Source: Bacillus mycoides (lineage in GTDB: Bacteria > Bacillota > Bacilli > Bacillales > Bacillaceae_G). Taken from it: DNA of 64,000 bases. Of the stretch, positions 23,822 to 33,455 are shown piece after piece. The notes under the pieces are model-generated. The model did not search any database. It was given only the letters and a program-made list of their open reading frames with translations, and was not told the origin of the DNA. Location: contig NZ_CP036132.1 of assembly GCF_018742245.1 (NCBI RefSeq), positions 1,421,001 to 1,485,000 of the forward strand. The letters run 5' to 3'. Position 1 is the first letter of the stretch; the number at the start of each line of letters is the position of its first letter. Made by a program: the position numbers and the translations under genes.

Positions 23822-25639
23822 TTATTTGACTTCTTTCACTTTTTGTAAATTAAAATAAAATACAACGCTATTAGTGGTATTATACACACCGTACTCGGCG
23901 TGATGGAGATCTAAAATGTTTTTTACAATGGATAACCCAAGGCCAGTACCTCCAGTATGACGGCTACGAGAAGCGTCTAAACGGTAGAAGCGATCCCAAA
24001 TTTTTTCAAGGCTTTCCTCTGGAATAGGATTGCCTGTGTTTTCAATTTCGATTTTCACTGTATCTTCCGTTTCTACAACAGAGACGTGTATTTTTTCACC
24101 ATCTGGAGTATATCGAATTGCATTGCTAAGCAAGTTCACAACTACTTGCTCAATACGGCTACGATTTGCTTTAACAAATAGAGAAGAGTCAGCATGGATG
24201 TCCACTTGTAAATGTTTTTCCTCCATACTAAATAATAATTTTGTATAGATTTGTTGAATTAATTCACCGATTGAGAATGTCGACATTTCTAGTTTGTACG
24301 TACCAGATTCTAGTTTTGCTAATTCTAACATTTCAACAATGAGCCTGTTCATATTATCTGTCTCTTCCAAAATAACATTTGTATAATATGTCGTATCTTT
24401 ACTTACGCCATCTTGAATACCTTCAGCGAAGCTACGAATAACACTAAGTGGTGTTTTTAATTCGTGAGATACACCAGAAATGAATTCTTTTCTCGTTTTT
24501 TCTAATTGACGTTCGCGTTCAATATCTTGTTGTAATTTTGTATTGGCAACATTTAATCGGTCGATGCGATCTTTTAAATTTACAGAGAGTGTATTAATAC
24601 TACTTGATAACCCGCCAATTTCATCGTCTGCTGTAACAGGTAACTTCTCGCTAAAATCAAAGTTGGCCATTTTTTTTGTAACGCGATTTATCTTAATTAA
24701 TGGTTTAACAATGATTTTTGAGTAGTAGAAGGATAACAAAATAATAACGAGAAACACGATAATTAAGGCATAGACATAATAATCTTTTAAAACGAGCATC
24801 GCTTCATTAACAGGTTGTAAAGATGCTATCGCAAAAGCGTACTCCTTAATTTCTCCGTTTTCCATAATAGGCTTTACAAAGACACTGTTTTTTATATTTT
24901 CCCCACTATCTAAAATATACGTGTTTAATTGATTTGAATTAGAAGTACCTTGTCTAATAGTTCTTGCAAAATATTGAACAGCTTGTAATGTTTCAAAATC
25001 CTTTGCAAGACGAACCTCAGTCTTGGAAGGAAGCTGTAATTTAGATATTACCCCAGTAAAATGGATTGGAGAACCAGTATTATCATATCGATTTTTAAGT
25101 TTATTTTTAGATGGATTACCACTAATGGATTGAAAATCTGAATTGAATTGTTCATTTTCCCATCTAGTATTATTAGTTATTAATTCTTGAGGTGTTATTA
25201 TATTATTCGGTTGGAGTAGTCCGTCTACATAAATTATTCCATCTTTTTTTAATCCTAAGTTTGCGAATTTATTATATTCTTCTGGTGTTAAAAGATTGTT
25301 AAGGGGGATGGAATAGGTTTTGTTATTGTTAGGGTTAATCACATCAATGTAAAAACTGTTTTCACTTTTAATAATTCCGTTAGAATCTAAAAATTGGATT
25401 TCGGCATTTGTTTTATCATGAAATTCTTGTTTTAATTTTCTAGTTTCCTCAAATCCTTGGTCACTTTTTTCGTAATTATCTACGAATTTTTCAAAAGCCG
25501 TTTGAACGGTTTTTACTTTCTTATTAATATAGAACTTCTCTAAAAATAGAGATTGTCCAAGGAAAAAAAGGAGAAATATGATTGTAAATAAAGTTGATGT
25601 TAATAAAAATAGTTTAAAGACGATGCTTCTGTTCTTCAC
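23822..25639 (-). CDS. Orphan membrane sensor histidine kinase
   Basis: 605 residues. A helix at about 9-32 and another at 288-309 enclose a large extracellular sensor domain of about 255 residues. HAMP (about 310-362), HisKA with His392 (ISGVSHELKTPLSVIRSF) and an ATPase domain (NLLSNAIRYTPDG, GTGLGLSIVKN) follow. This is the PhoR/ResE-class layout. Such kinases are nearly always co-transcribed with an OmpR-class regulator, yet neither side carries one: the neighbours are an integrase-like gene and deoD. The partner must lie elsewhere or has been lost. Confidence 0.9.
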   Translation of the reverse strand: MKNRSIVFKLFLLTSTLFTIIFLLFFLGQSLFLEKFYINKKVKTVQTAFEKFVDNYEKSDQGFEETRKLKQEFHDKTNAEIQFLDSNGIIKSENSFYIDVINPNNNKTYSIPLNNLLTPEEYNKFANLGLKKDGIIYVDGLLQPNNIITPQELITNNTRWENEQFNSDFQSISGNPSKNKLKNRYDNTGSPIHFTGVISKLQLPSKTEVRLAKDFETLQAVQYFARTIRQGTSNSNQLNTYILDSGENIKNSVFVKPIMENGEIKEYAFAIASLQPVNEAMLVLKDYYVYALIIVFLVIILLSFYYSKIIVKPLIKINRVTKKMANFDFSEKLPVTADDEIGGLSSSINTLSVNLKDRIDRLNVANTKLQQDIERERQLEKTRKEFISGVSHELKTPLSVIRSFAEGIQDGVSKDTTYYTNVILEETDNMNRLIVEMLELAKLESGTYKLEMSTFSIGELIQQIYTKLLFSMEEKHLQVDIHADSSLFVKANRSRIEQVVVNLLSNAIRYTPDGEKIHVSVVETEDTVKIEIENTGNPIPEESLEKIWDRFYRLDASRSRHTGGTGLGLSIVKNILDLHHAEYGVYNTTNSVVFYFNLQKVKEVK

Positions 25640-25800
25640 TGTTTCACCTCGTATGAAAAATACTGTAATATAAATGATTTCTTAATTATAACAAAGGTTA
25701 CAAAAAAGTAGAGGGGATAAATCTGTCTCTCTCTAAAGTAGTTTTTTATAGAAAGTCACATAAAGAGAAGGTGCAGTGACTGTCGAAGTATTGTAGCATA

Positions 25801-25835
25801 AAAAAGAACTCGCCAGACGTATGACAAGTTCTTTA
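25801..25835. terminator. Terminator of deoD
   Basis: On the minus strand AAAGAACTTG pairs with CGAGTTCTTT, followed by a T run, six bases after the deoD stop. Confidence 0.85.
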
Positions 25836-25840
25836 GTGTG

Positions 25841-26548
25841 CTATTGCTGAATTGCTGCATCTAAAGCGATTTCAATCATTTCGTTAAATGTAGTTTGACG
25901 CTCTTCAGATGTTGTTTCTTCACCAGTGAAGATATGGTCGCTTACTGTTAATACAGATAATGCATTTACACCATATTTAGCTGCTAATGTGTAAAGAGCA
26001 GTCGTTTCCATCTCTACTGCTAATACACCGTAATCTCCAAGTTTTTTAACCATGTCCATGCTCTCACGATAAAATACATCTGCTGTTAATACGTTACCAA
26101 CACGAACGTGTAAACCTTTTTCTGTTCCAGCATCGTAAGCTTTCTTTAAAAGATCAAAGTTTGCAGCAGGAGCAAAATCAAAACCTGGGAATGTTAAGCG
26201 GTTCATATTAGAATCTGTACAAGCCGTCATCGCAATAATAATGTCACGTACCTTAACATCTTTTTGAATTGCACCACATGTCCCAACACGAATTAAATTT
26301 TTCACTCCGTAGCTTTGAATTAATTCGTTTACATAAATAGAAATAGAAGGAACACCCATACCTGTACCTTGAACAGATACACGCTTTCCTTTATAAGTTC
26401 CAGTGAAACCTAACATGCCACGCACGTTGTTATAACAAGTAACATCCTCTAAAAATGTTTCAGCAATATATTTTGCACGTAATGGATCACCAGGTAATAG
26501 AATAGATTCAGCAATTTCGCCTTGTTTTGCTTCAATATGTACACTCAT
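25841..26548 (-). CDS. deoD: Purine nucleoside phosphorylase DeoD
   Basis: 235 residues with RBS AAGGAGG. This is the hexameric DeoD-type enzyme: [25 protein letters not shown] at the N-terminus, the phosphate-binding VGTCGAIQ region, the [16 protein letters not shown] motif and the catalytic Asp in SDHIFTGE. It cleaves purine (deoxy)ribonucleosides with phosphate to the base and ribose-1-phosphate in salvage. It is a monocistronic unit with its own terminator. Confidence 0.97.
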   Translation of the reverse strand: MSVHIEAKQGEIAESILLPGDPLRAKYIAETFLEDVTCYNNVRGMLGFTGTYKGKRVSVQGTGMGVPSISIYVNELIQSYGVKNLIRVGTCGAIQKDVKVRDIIIAMTACTDSNMNRLTFPGFDFAPAANFDLLKKAYDAGTEKGLHVRVGNVLTADVFYRESMDMVKKLGDYGVLAVEMETTALYTLAAKYGVNALSVLTVSDHIFTGEETTSEERQTTFNEMIEIALDAAIQQ

Positions 26549-26736
26549 GAAAAATCCTCCTTATAATGTATTGATAGAAATCAATATCATTTGCATTATA
26601 CACTACGACTCCTTTCAATTAAAATCTTTTTTATTTGTAATATGTGCAAAAGAGGAGGATTTCATAAATCATAATCTAGAATATATATTTAAGAGGTTTT
26701 GTATGGATAAAGACAATAAAAATGGTAGGTGATATT

Positions 26737-27516
26737 TTGAAAAATCTTGTCATTGGGCTTATTGCACTAGTACTTATTGTGGCAGGAGGATTTTACATAA
26801 AAAAATATCAAGAAACTGTAGAAACGACCGGAGATGTTCAAGAAGTGAAATGGGATGTGAAGAATAAAAAGGGAAATGAAAAAGTCGATATTTCGTTTCA
26901 ATTGCTAAATAAAATGAATAATGAAGTTCGTGGTGTGAACGATCAAATTCGAGCAGTGATAGTGGATGGGAATTTGAAAAACATACAACAAACGAAGCCT
27001 ATATTTGCTGGAAATGGATCGTATAAGCTATCTTCAGATGTAGCAAAAGGTGAAGAGTACACGATATTTTTGTATGAAGATGAAAACAAGTCCGTGGAAT
27101 CATTTGCTAAGAAAGATTTTGGTGAAGAAAAAAAGGAGAAAAACAAGGACAAGAATAAAAAGAAACTACCTGTCGATACTGTACTTACAAAAAATATAGG
27201 AGAGCATCAAGTGTCTCTTTTATTTGGTGCATTACATCCGAATGAGGCAACGACATTAACATTTCAGTTTCAAGCGAAAAAGGGAGGAAAGCTGAAATTA
27301 AATTCAGGGAGAGGTGAAGTCAACGCTCTATATATCGTTGATGAAACGAGGAAACATTTTTTATATGCGATTCCTGTTGATATGGATGAACAATTACAAT
27401 ATCGTATTACCTTTCCAGAAGAAGGAACATATAAAATATGGGGGGATTTCTATATAAATGGTAAGAAGTATGAAAAGGAGTTTAGTATACAAGTGCAAAA
27501 ACGAAAAAACAGCTAA
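26737..27516 (+). CDS. Membrane-anchored hypothetical protein with YtkA-like domain
   Basis: 259 residues from a TTG at 26737, the first codon of KNLVIGLIALVLIV, behind GGTAGGTGAT; an ATG five codons upstream would leave no RBS spacing. One N-terminal helix is followed by a beta-rich domain (about 30-130), a Lys/Glu-rich linker near 135-150, and a second beta domain ending in EEGTYKIWGDFYINGKKYEKEF, reminiscent of YtkA-type folds. It is probably exposed outside the cell. The role is unknown. It converges on mprF through a shared terminator. Confidence 0.65.
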   Translation: MKNLVIGLIALVLIVAGGFYIKKYQETVETTGDVQEVKWDVKNKKGNEKVDISFQLLNKMNNEVRGVNDQIRAVIVDGNLKNIQQTKPIFAGNGSYKLSSDVAKGEEYTIFLYEDENKSVESFAKKDFGEEKKEKNKDKNKKKLPVDTVLTKNIGEHQVSLLFGALHPNEATTLTFQFQAKKGGKLKLNSGRGEVNALYIVDETRKHFLYAIPVDMDEQLQYRITFPEEGTYKIWGDFYINGKKYEKEFSIQVQKRKNS

Positions 27517-27538
27517 GTACTTAGCTGTTTTTTCGTTT
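27497..27538. terminator. Perfect bidirectional terminator
   Basis: A 21-bp perfect palindrome arm (AAAACGAAAAAACAGCTAAG onward) is centred at about 27517. It overlaps both convergent stop codons. Confidence 0.9.
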
Positions 27539-30106
27539 TCCTATTAATTTTGTTACAGAGAGCATTGTAATTGGTAAAGAATGATTCTTTCGAAATGCTA
27601 AATATTTTCCACTCCATGCAGGTTTGTATTTTTCTTTAAAATGTCGTAAACCGCTAAAGCTATATGTGTAACGAACGTTATTAAATATTGCAGCAGCAAC
27701 TCGTTCAGACCAGAACGATTGCGTTGATAAACCGACATTTGAGAGTGGTGCCATACCAATATTAAAGGAATGGTATTCATTTTCTTTTGCCCAGTGGAAT
27801 AAGTGGATAAAAATTGCATCCATAATTCCGCTAGGTGCATCTGGATAATAACGCATTAAATCAACAGATAATATGCCACTTTGATATACTGGCATAAAGG
27901 TTGTGAATGCAATGATTTTTCCTTCTGCATCAGATAATGTAGCGATAGGGGCACGACTAATATATTCACGATCGAAGTACCCAAGTGAAAATCCCTTCTC
28001 TTTTTTTCCGCCGAGCCAAGCATCAGACACTTTCTTTAATTCCTCGTATAATTCGTCTGAGAATGGTGGCTTATGAATAGAGAATGTATAACCTTCTCGT
28101 TCAAAACGGTTGAAAGTAGCTCGCATACCAGCACGTTTTTTTCCTGTTATTGTAAACGTATTTAAATCAACGACAGCCTCTTCGCCAAGTTTAAAGAAGT
28201 TGTAGCCGAAATCGTGGTATAAGCTCATCCATTTGCTTTCAATTTGATAGAATACGCAAATATATCCAAATCGATCTGCTTCAGCTAAAAACTCTTGTAA
28301 CACAGTGCGGTAGGAGGATGGATCACCAATTGGATCACCTAGTACAACAAGACGTTTTCCAGTAATTGAAAAGAGAAGAAGTGCTTTTCCGTCACTACTG
28401 AAGAAGAACTGTTTATCTCCTAAAAAACCTAAATGACTAAGTACGTTCCCACCATGTTCATCTAAGAAGTTTTCTAACCTTTTATCATTTGCTGGTTGCC
28501 CGGGAAATTGACTACGGTAACGATTGGCAATTAGTGAACCGATAAGTAAAAAAGTAGGAACGAAAAAGGCTGCTGCTAATGCACTTCGTTTAACTTGTGT
28601 AATATTTCGAACGACAAAATCAGGTTGGAACGCTTCTTTTGCCCCCGCAAATAAAATACCTAAGTTTTTATATAAATATAACGTAAGTAATAAGAAGATA
28701 AACACTTTTACGATGTCAGAAAGAGAGACTTCCATTTTCTCGCGTACAAATCTTTTACGAAGCATATACAACACAGCAAGTACGATTAATAAAATAAAGG
28801 TTTCTTCAATATCAATTCCTTTTAGGGTATTAAAAATTGCTGCTCCAATTAAAGAAACAATCGTCATATAGTAAGAACGCTTTGTTCCATAATATATTCC
28901 TCGCGAAAGAATCAGGAGGAGAATACCGAATGTTAATGATAAGCTAAAAGAAAATTGAATAAGGTGCTTTGGAGCTAAAATATGTAAGGCGTGAGCTCGA
29001 TTTATACTAGTAGGTAAAATTGTTGATAGAATAACCATTAAGCCAGCGAATACGGTTAAAGCGGCGGATGCCCATGAACCTAATTTCCCTAAAAAATCAC
29101 GTTGTAAAGTCCAAATTACACCAGTTGTTTCTAATGCAGGTGCAATAAATGGTTTATCTTCAATTTTTTTTATGGCCGCTCCTGTCATTTCAAATGCTGC
29201 AAAAATGAGACCAAGGCAGAATGGTAAGATGTAATAGACAAGTCGATATAATAACATAGCGGGTAGTAATACGCCTGTATCAACTCCGTATTGTCCTAGT
29301 CCGGTTAAGAAAACAAGATCAAATGAACCAAGGCCACCAGGGACAAGACTTACGACACCAGCTAAAGCAGCAATTACATAAACACCTAAAAACTTTTGAA
29401 ATTCGATATCAATTCCAAACAATATTAAAATGACGTACATAACGATACCAGCAGATACCCACTCGACTAATGAAACTAATGAATATAAAACAGTTGGATT
29501 TTTCTCTTCTTCTTCAGTCTCTTGTCCGTCTAGCTGTTTTGTTTTTCTATTTTTAATTTTAGAAAACCCAATATATATAGGAACGAAAAGAGCAAAGAAG
29601 ATAAGAACAGGCCATAACCACGGTTTTTCGTGCAGAATAAAACTAGTGTCTAATATCCCAATAAGGCCGAGGAATGACAGAATGGCTAATCCGTTAATAA
29701 AAGCAGTTGTCATCCAAGCAATGCTTTTAATAAGTTTCCCATTCTCTTTTATATGTGGACGATAGAGCATTGTACGTACACCGGCACCAACAAGACCACC
29801 AAAACCGATAAATCCATTTAAAGTGTTTGCAATCCATGAGATGCGGAAAATCTTTTGTACAGGTATATCTGCTTTTAAGTAACGAAGCATAACAAAGTCA
29901 TAAAAGAACATTGTTGAAACGGCAAATGCACCGAGTGTAATCGCTAAAAATACCCCACCAGTTGGAATGTTTTTAATTGTTTCAATTGCTTCTAAAAAAG
30001 AAATGCCTGCTAATTCCTTTTTAGCTTGAAAGAAAACAATTGTTAAGACAACAAATGGGAAGATTATTTTCCCGATTTGTAAGAAACGTTTCCATGAAAA
30101 CGACAT
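27521..30106 (-). CDS. mprF: Phosphatidylglycerol lysyltransferase / flippase MprF
   Basis: 861 residues from the ATG at 30106, behind AAGGAGAG; a longer frame lacks an RBS. The N-terminal two-thirds form about 14 membrane helices (flippase). The C-terminal cytosolic synthase domain (about 520-861) has GNAT-like folds with LVVLGDPIGDPSSY, RAGMRATFNRFEREGY and SVDLMRYYPDAPSGIMDAIF. It transfers lysine from Lys-tRNA to phosphatidylglycerol and flips the product, lowering negative surface charge and giving resistance to cationic peptides. It fits the envelope-defence theme of the nearby lia genes. Confidence 0.96.
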   Translation of the reverse strand: MSFSWKRFLQIGKIIFPFVVLTIVFFQAKKELAGISFLEAIETIKNIPTGGVFLAITLGAFAVSTMFFYDFVMLRYLKADIPVQKIFRISWIANTLNGFIGFGGLVGAGVRTMLYRPHIKENGKLIKSIAWMTTAFINGLAILSFLGLIGILDTSFILHEKPWLWPVLIFFALFVPIYIGFSKIKNRKTKQLDGQETEEEEKNPTVLYSLVSLVEWVSAGIVMYVILILFGIDIEFQKFLGVYVIAALAGVVSLVPGGLGSFDLVFLTGLGQYGVDTGVLLPAMLLYRLVYYILPFCLGLIFAAFEMTGAAIKKIEDKPFIAPALETTGVIWTLQRDFLGKLGSWASAALTVFAGLMVILSTILPTSINRAHALHILAPKHLIQFSFSLSLTFGILLLILSRGIYYGTKRSYYMTIVSLIGAAIFNTLKGIDIEETFILLIVLAVLYMLRKRFVREKMEVSLSDIVKVFIFLLLTLYLYKNLGILFAGAKEAFQPDFVVRNITQVKRSALAAAFFVPTFLLIGSLIANRYRSQFPGQPANDKRLENFLDEHGGNVLSHLGFLGDKQFFFSSDGKALLLFSITGKRLVVLGDPIGDPSSYRTVLQEFLAEADRFGYICVFYQIESKWMSLYHDFGYNFFKLGEEAVVDLNTFTITGKKRAGMRATFNRFEREGYTFSIHKPPFSDELYEELKKVSDAWLGGKKEKGFSLGYFDREYISRAPIATLSDAEGKIIAFTTFMPVYQSGILSVDLMRYYPDAPSGIMDAIFIHLFHWAKENEYHSFNIGMAPLSNVGLSTQSFWSERVAAAIFNNVRYTYSFSGLRHFKEKYKPAWSGKYLAFRKNHSLPITMLSVTKLIGKRKNS

Positions 30107-30292
30107 AAATACAACTCTCCTTGTGTAAGAAAACTGAGACAATAATATTATTATGACAAACTTCAAGAAAAATAAAAAGGTAAATTCCTGTATAGGGAAG
30201 CTATTTTTTATATAGGTTATATTTAAAAGAATATTTTGTTTATCAGAAAATTAAGTTAAGATAAGATGAAAGAAGGAAGAGAGGGGAAGTAG

Positions 30293-30682
30293 ATGATTAT
30301 AATAGGTTATGCAGGATATGAGTTAGAAAAAGCAAAACCGAATACATCAGAAGATTTTTTCAATAGATCTGAAGTGACATATATATTAAATAATCAAGAG
30401 AAAACCTTTTCTGTCTTATATGTTCGATATTTTGAAGAAATTTTACAAGAAATTATCCCTTTTGAAGGAAATCCAGTTTATAAAGTAGAAGAACAAGACG
30501 TATATTTACGAGATATTGTAGCGATTGCTTGTTTAGTGAACAATAAAGAGCTACGTGCGCAGAAACGCTTGTATCTCAATGAAGTAACAGACTTTCAACG
30601 ATACTTTGACGAGGGAACAGTGGTGAAAGTACAAGAAATATTAGCTGAATTACATAAAAATAAAAGAGTAGAAATAGCGTAA
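30293..30682 (+). CDS. Hypothetical protein upstream of ypuI
   Basis: 129 residues with RBS GAGGGGAAG. It is soluble, with mixed beta strands and helices; it starts MIIIGYAGYELEKAKPN and ends AELHKNKRVEIA. No motif recognised. It is separated from the YpuI-like gene by 22 bp with no terminator, so the two are likely co-transcribed. Confidence 0.7.
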   Translation: MIIIGYAGYELEKAKPNTSEDFFNRSEVTYILNNQEKTFSVLYVRYFEEILQEIIPFEGNPVYKVEEQDVYLRDIVAIACLVNNKELRAQKRLYLNEVTDFQRYFDEGTVVKVQEILAELHKNKRVEIA

Positions 30683-30704
30683 AACGGCAAAGGAGAGAGA
30701 AGCC

Positions 30705-31196
30705 ATGTCTAATTTGATGGTTGAAAATCAAACAGAACAAGTTTCTATATTTTTAGAAGATGTAATTTCCTTGATAACTAATTATGTGAATTATCATACG
30801 TTACCTTCTTTATTGGAGGAGACACCAACAGGAAACGAGCAATATTATAAAGGTATATTAGCATCAATAAGAAGACTTCTTGTTTTTTGTGAAGAAGGAC
30901 TTGATGCATGTTTTGTTTTGTTGAATGGCCAACCATTTCGAAAGACCGCAGCTGAAAAAGTTTTATATAAGATTTACCATCAAGTAATTGCAGAGTTTTT
31001 TTCGCCAAAGAATGATCATTGGTATGAAAATAGTCGTTCTGCTTATACAGGGAAAAATTCTATTGTTTTTCAGCAAATCCCTCCTGGATCTATAGAACGA
31101 GTGATGAAGGAGTTAGAAGGGAAATTTCAATTGATGCGTGAAGAACTAGAATATTATGAGACAGATTACCAAACAAAAATGTTGCACAAATATTAA
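30705..31196 (+). CDS. ypuI: YpuI family protein (DUF3907)
   Basis: 163 residues with RBS GGAGAG. It is helical and soluble with NYVNYHTLPSLLEE and KNDHWYENSRSAYTGKNSI as conspicuous motifs. B. subtilis ypuI sits in the same neighbourhood, near dacB. The function is not known. A strong terminator follows three bases after the stop. Confidence 0.8.
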   Translation: MSNLMVENQTEQVSIFLEDVISLITNYVNYHTLPSLLEETPTGNEQYYKGILASIRRLLVFCEEGLDACFVLLNGQPFRKTAAEKVLYKIYHQVIAEFFSPKNDHWYENSRSAYTGKNSIVFQQIPPGSIERVMKELEGKFQLMREELEYYETDYQTKMLHKY

Positions 31197-31198
31197 TT

Positions 31199-31236
31199 AA
31201 GGAAAAGAAGCTAAGGACACTTAGCTTCTTTTCCTT
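31199..31236 (+). terminator. Terminator
   Basis: AAGGAAAAGAAGCTAAG pairs with CTTAGCTTCTTTTCCTT, 17 bp around GACA. Confidence 0.9.
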
Positions 31237-31302
31237 TTGTCCAGTTATATAAGGGATTTTAATTGAATATAGTTAAAGTGGATAGCATCAAGGAGGTGTG
31301 AC

Positions 31303-32217
31303 ATGAGTCAGCAAGGTGTATTTACAGATTACTTTCATGAAGTAGAAAGCTGGTGTGAAAGTGTTCTTCAAGTATTAGATAGCCGTGCAATGGAAGTGTA
31401 TGATGTCCATATGCTTGCTTATAAAATTCAAACGTTATTAGAGCGTATGAAAGAGCATGAATACGACACAGATGCCGAGTTTATGTATGAAATAAGTGAT
31501 GATGTAGAACATATTCAACACCATTTACAGGAAGTGTTTATGCAAGAAGGAGAGGAATATGAACTATGTGAAAGAGGGGATAGCGAACGAGCTGTTCCGA
31601 TTGGGGGGCATACCCTTCCGCCATTACCTTATCCATATAATGCGCTAGAACCGTACATTTCACGAGAAATTATGATGTTACACCATGATAAACATCATCG
31701 TAGTTACGTGGAAGGATTAAATAAAGCAGAGAAGATGATGGAAGAAGCGAGAAAAACAAATCAATTTGATTTAATTAAGCATTGGGAAAGAGAAGCGGCT
31801 TTTCATGGATCAGGTCATTACTTACACACGATATTTTGGAATAACATGAAAAAAGATGGTGGTGGAAGTCCGAGAGGGGCTTTTTCACAACAAATTGAGC
31901 AAGATTTCGGAAGTTTTTTACGTTTTCAAAAGCATTTCACAGAAGCAGCTTCTAAAGTGGAAGGTTCAGGATGGGCGATTCTTGTATGGGTACCCCGTTC
32001 AGGAAGGTTAGAAATTTTACAAAGCACGCTTCATCAATTGTTTACACAGTGGGATACGATACCACTCCTTGTACTGGATGTATGGGAACATGCGTATTAT
32101 TTACAATATCAAAATCGAAAAGATGAATATATTAAAAATTGGTGGAATGTTGTAAATTGGCCAGATGTAGAAAAGAGATTTGAAAGTGCGAAACAAATTG
32201 AATGGACACCGTATTAG
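31303..32217 (+). CDS. Fe/Mn superoxide dismutase with N-terminal extension (SodF-like)
   Basis: 304 residues with RBS AAGGAGG. The first 95 or so residues are an extra acidic helical domain. The SOD fold follows: HTLPPLPYPYNALEPYIS, metal ligand His127 in MMLHHDKHH, His175 in SGHYLHTIFWNNM, and the Asp/His ligand motif DVWEHAYYLQY. B. subtilis SodF and one B. anthracis SOD share this extended architecture. It dismutates superoxide. The extension's role is unknown; note that ligand 2 lies in HYLHTIFW rather than the usual GHxNH. Confidence 0.9.
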   Translation: MSQQGVFTDYFHEVESWCESVLQVLDSRAMEVYDVHMLAYKIQTLLERMKEHEYDTDAEFMYEISDDVEHIQHHLQEVFMQEGEEYELCERGDSERAVPIGGHTLPPLPYPYNALEPYISREIMMLHHDKHHRSYVEGLNKAEKMMEEARKTNQFDLIKHWEREAAFHGSGHYLHTIFWNNMKKDGGGSPRGAFSQQIEQDFGSFLRFQKHFTEAASKVEGSGWAILVWVPRSGRLEILQSTLHQLFTQWDTIPLLVLDVWEHAYYLQYQNRKDEYIKNWWNVVNWPDVEKRFESAKQIEWTPY

Positions 32218-32241
32218 ACGCATATCCCATGCGTCTTTTTT
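32216..32241 (+). terminator. Terminator of the SOD gene
   Basis: AGACGCAT pairs with ATGCGTCT, then a T run. The stem begins in the stop codon. Confidence 0.85.
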
Positions 32242-32265
32242 AGTGGAGGTGGAAGGAAGATTTCG

Positions 32266-32294
32266 TTCATATTTTAAAAGGGCAAGCATACACT
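32266..32294 (+). promoter_or_regulatory. SigE-type sporulation promoter of dacB
   Basis: TTCATATT (32266-32273), 13 bp, CATACACT (32287-32294) agrees with the mother-cell SigE consensus (ATATT ... CATACA-T). dacB-spmA-spmB are SigE-dependent in B. subtilis. Confidence 0.75.
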
Positions 32295-32330
32295 TGTACA
32301 AAAAGTGCCAAAAGGACGTGGGGGGGAAAT

Positions 32331-33455
32331 ATGAGACGAATTTGTATAATAATTACGCTAATTATAATGTACGCAAGCGTTATGCCGATTCCTGCATATG
32401 CAAAAATGAACGGTGGTGTCAGTGCTCGTAACGCAGTCTTAATGGAACAACAATCCGGTCGTGTGCTATATGGAAAATTAGAACATGAGCCACAAAAAAT
32501 TGCTAGTATAACAAAAATTATGACAGCATTGTTAGCTGCTGAATCAGGAAAAATGAAAGAGTTAGTATCGGTTAGTAATGAAGCGGTACGAGTAGAAGGA
32601 TCGGCAATTTATTTAAAACCTGGACAAAAAGTGAAGTTAGAAGATTTAGTTTACGGATTAATGCTTAGATCTGGTAATGATGCAGCACAAGTAATTGCTG
32701 AAAATGTGGGAGGGAGTATAGAAGGATTCGTATATTTAATGAATGAAAAGGCGAAAGAAATCGGAATGAAAGATACGCACTTCTCAAACCCGCATGGATT
32801 GGATGGGGATGGGTCGCATTATTCATCGGCTTATGACATGGCATTATTAACGAAATATGCAATGGGGAACGAGACCTTTAAGAAAATTTTTGGAACAAAA
32901 ACGTATAAATCAGATTCTTGGGATTATCCGTGGAAAAATAAACATAAGCTTGTGACATCTTATTATGAATTTGCAACAGGGGGAAAGACAGGTTTTACGA
33001 AGAAAGCAGGACGGACGCTTGTCACAACAGCTTCAAAAGATGGACTAGATTTAATTGTCGTAACTTTGAGCGCTTCTAGTGACTGGGATGATCATATGAA
33101 TTTGTTTGATAAAGGCTTTGAACGCTATAAGCAAACGAAAGTTTTAGGACAAGGCGCACTCGCTGAAATAAATGAAAAGAAATATGCCAACCATGTTTAT
33201 ACGAAAAATAGTTTTTCTGCACCTTTAACTGAAGAGGAAAGAAAGAATGTGTTATTGAAAGTTGAGCTCGATAAAAGTGCAAAACTTACGGATGGAGTAA
33301 AGATTGGGAAGACAGAAATTTATGTAGGGAACGAGAAGGTTGGAGAACGAAATTTGTTTTACAGTAAACGAAAGTTAGTAGCTACAACGGGAATGTATTG
33401 GAATAACGTAAAAGAAATCTTCTCTTACATGATAGGTGTTGGGATAGATGGTTAA
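32331..33455 (+). CDS. dacB: D-alanyl-D-alanine carboxypeptidase DacB (PBP5*), spore cortex
   Basis: 374 residues with RBS GGGGGGGAAA. A signal peptide ends at AYA (residue 24). The active-site motifs are S59-I-T-K62, S114-G-N116 and K219-T-G221. A C-terminal beta domain and an amphipathic tail for membrane attachment follow. It trims the terminal D-Ala of muropeptides and sets cross-linking of the spore cortex. It is the first gene of the dacB-spmA-spmB sporulation operon, expressed from a SigE-type promoter; spmA starts eight bases before its stop. Confidence 0.95.
   Translation: MRRICIIITLIIMYASVMPIPAYAKMNGGVSARNAVLMEQQSGRVLYGKLEHEPQKIASITKIMTALLAAESGKMKELVSVSNEAVRVEGSAIYLKPGQKVKLEDLVYGLMLRSGNDAAQVIAENVGGSIEGFVYLMNEKAKEIGMKDTHFSNPHGLDGDGSHYSSAYDMALLTKYAMGNETFKKIFGTKTYKSDSWDYPWKNKHKLVTSYYEFATGGKTGFTKKAGRTLVTTASKDGLDLIVVTLSASSDWDDHMNLFDKGFERYKQTKVLGQGALAEINEKKYANHVYTKNSFSAPLTEEERKNVLLKVELDKSAKLTDGVKIGKTEIYVGNEKVGERNLFYSKRKLVATTGMYWNNVKEIFSYMIGVGIDG

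Noticed and set aside
26547..26732. 61-codon + strand frame upstream of the YtkA-like gene
   Set aside because: It begins on the complement of the deoD start region, has no RBS, and shows no protein-like pattern.
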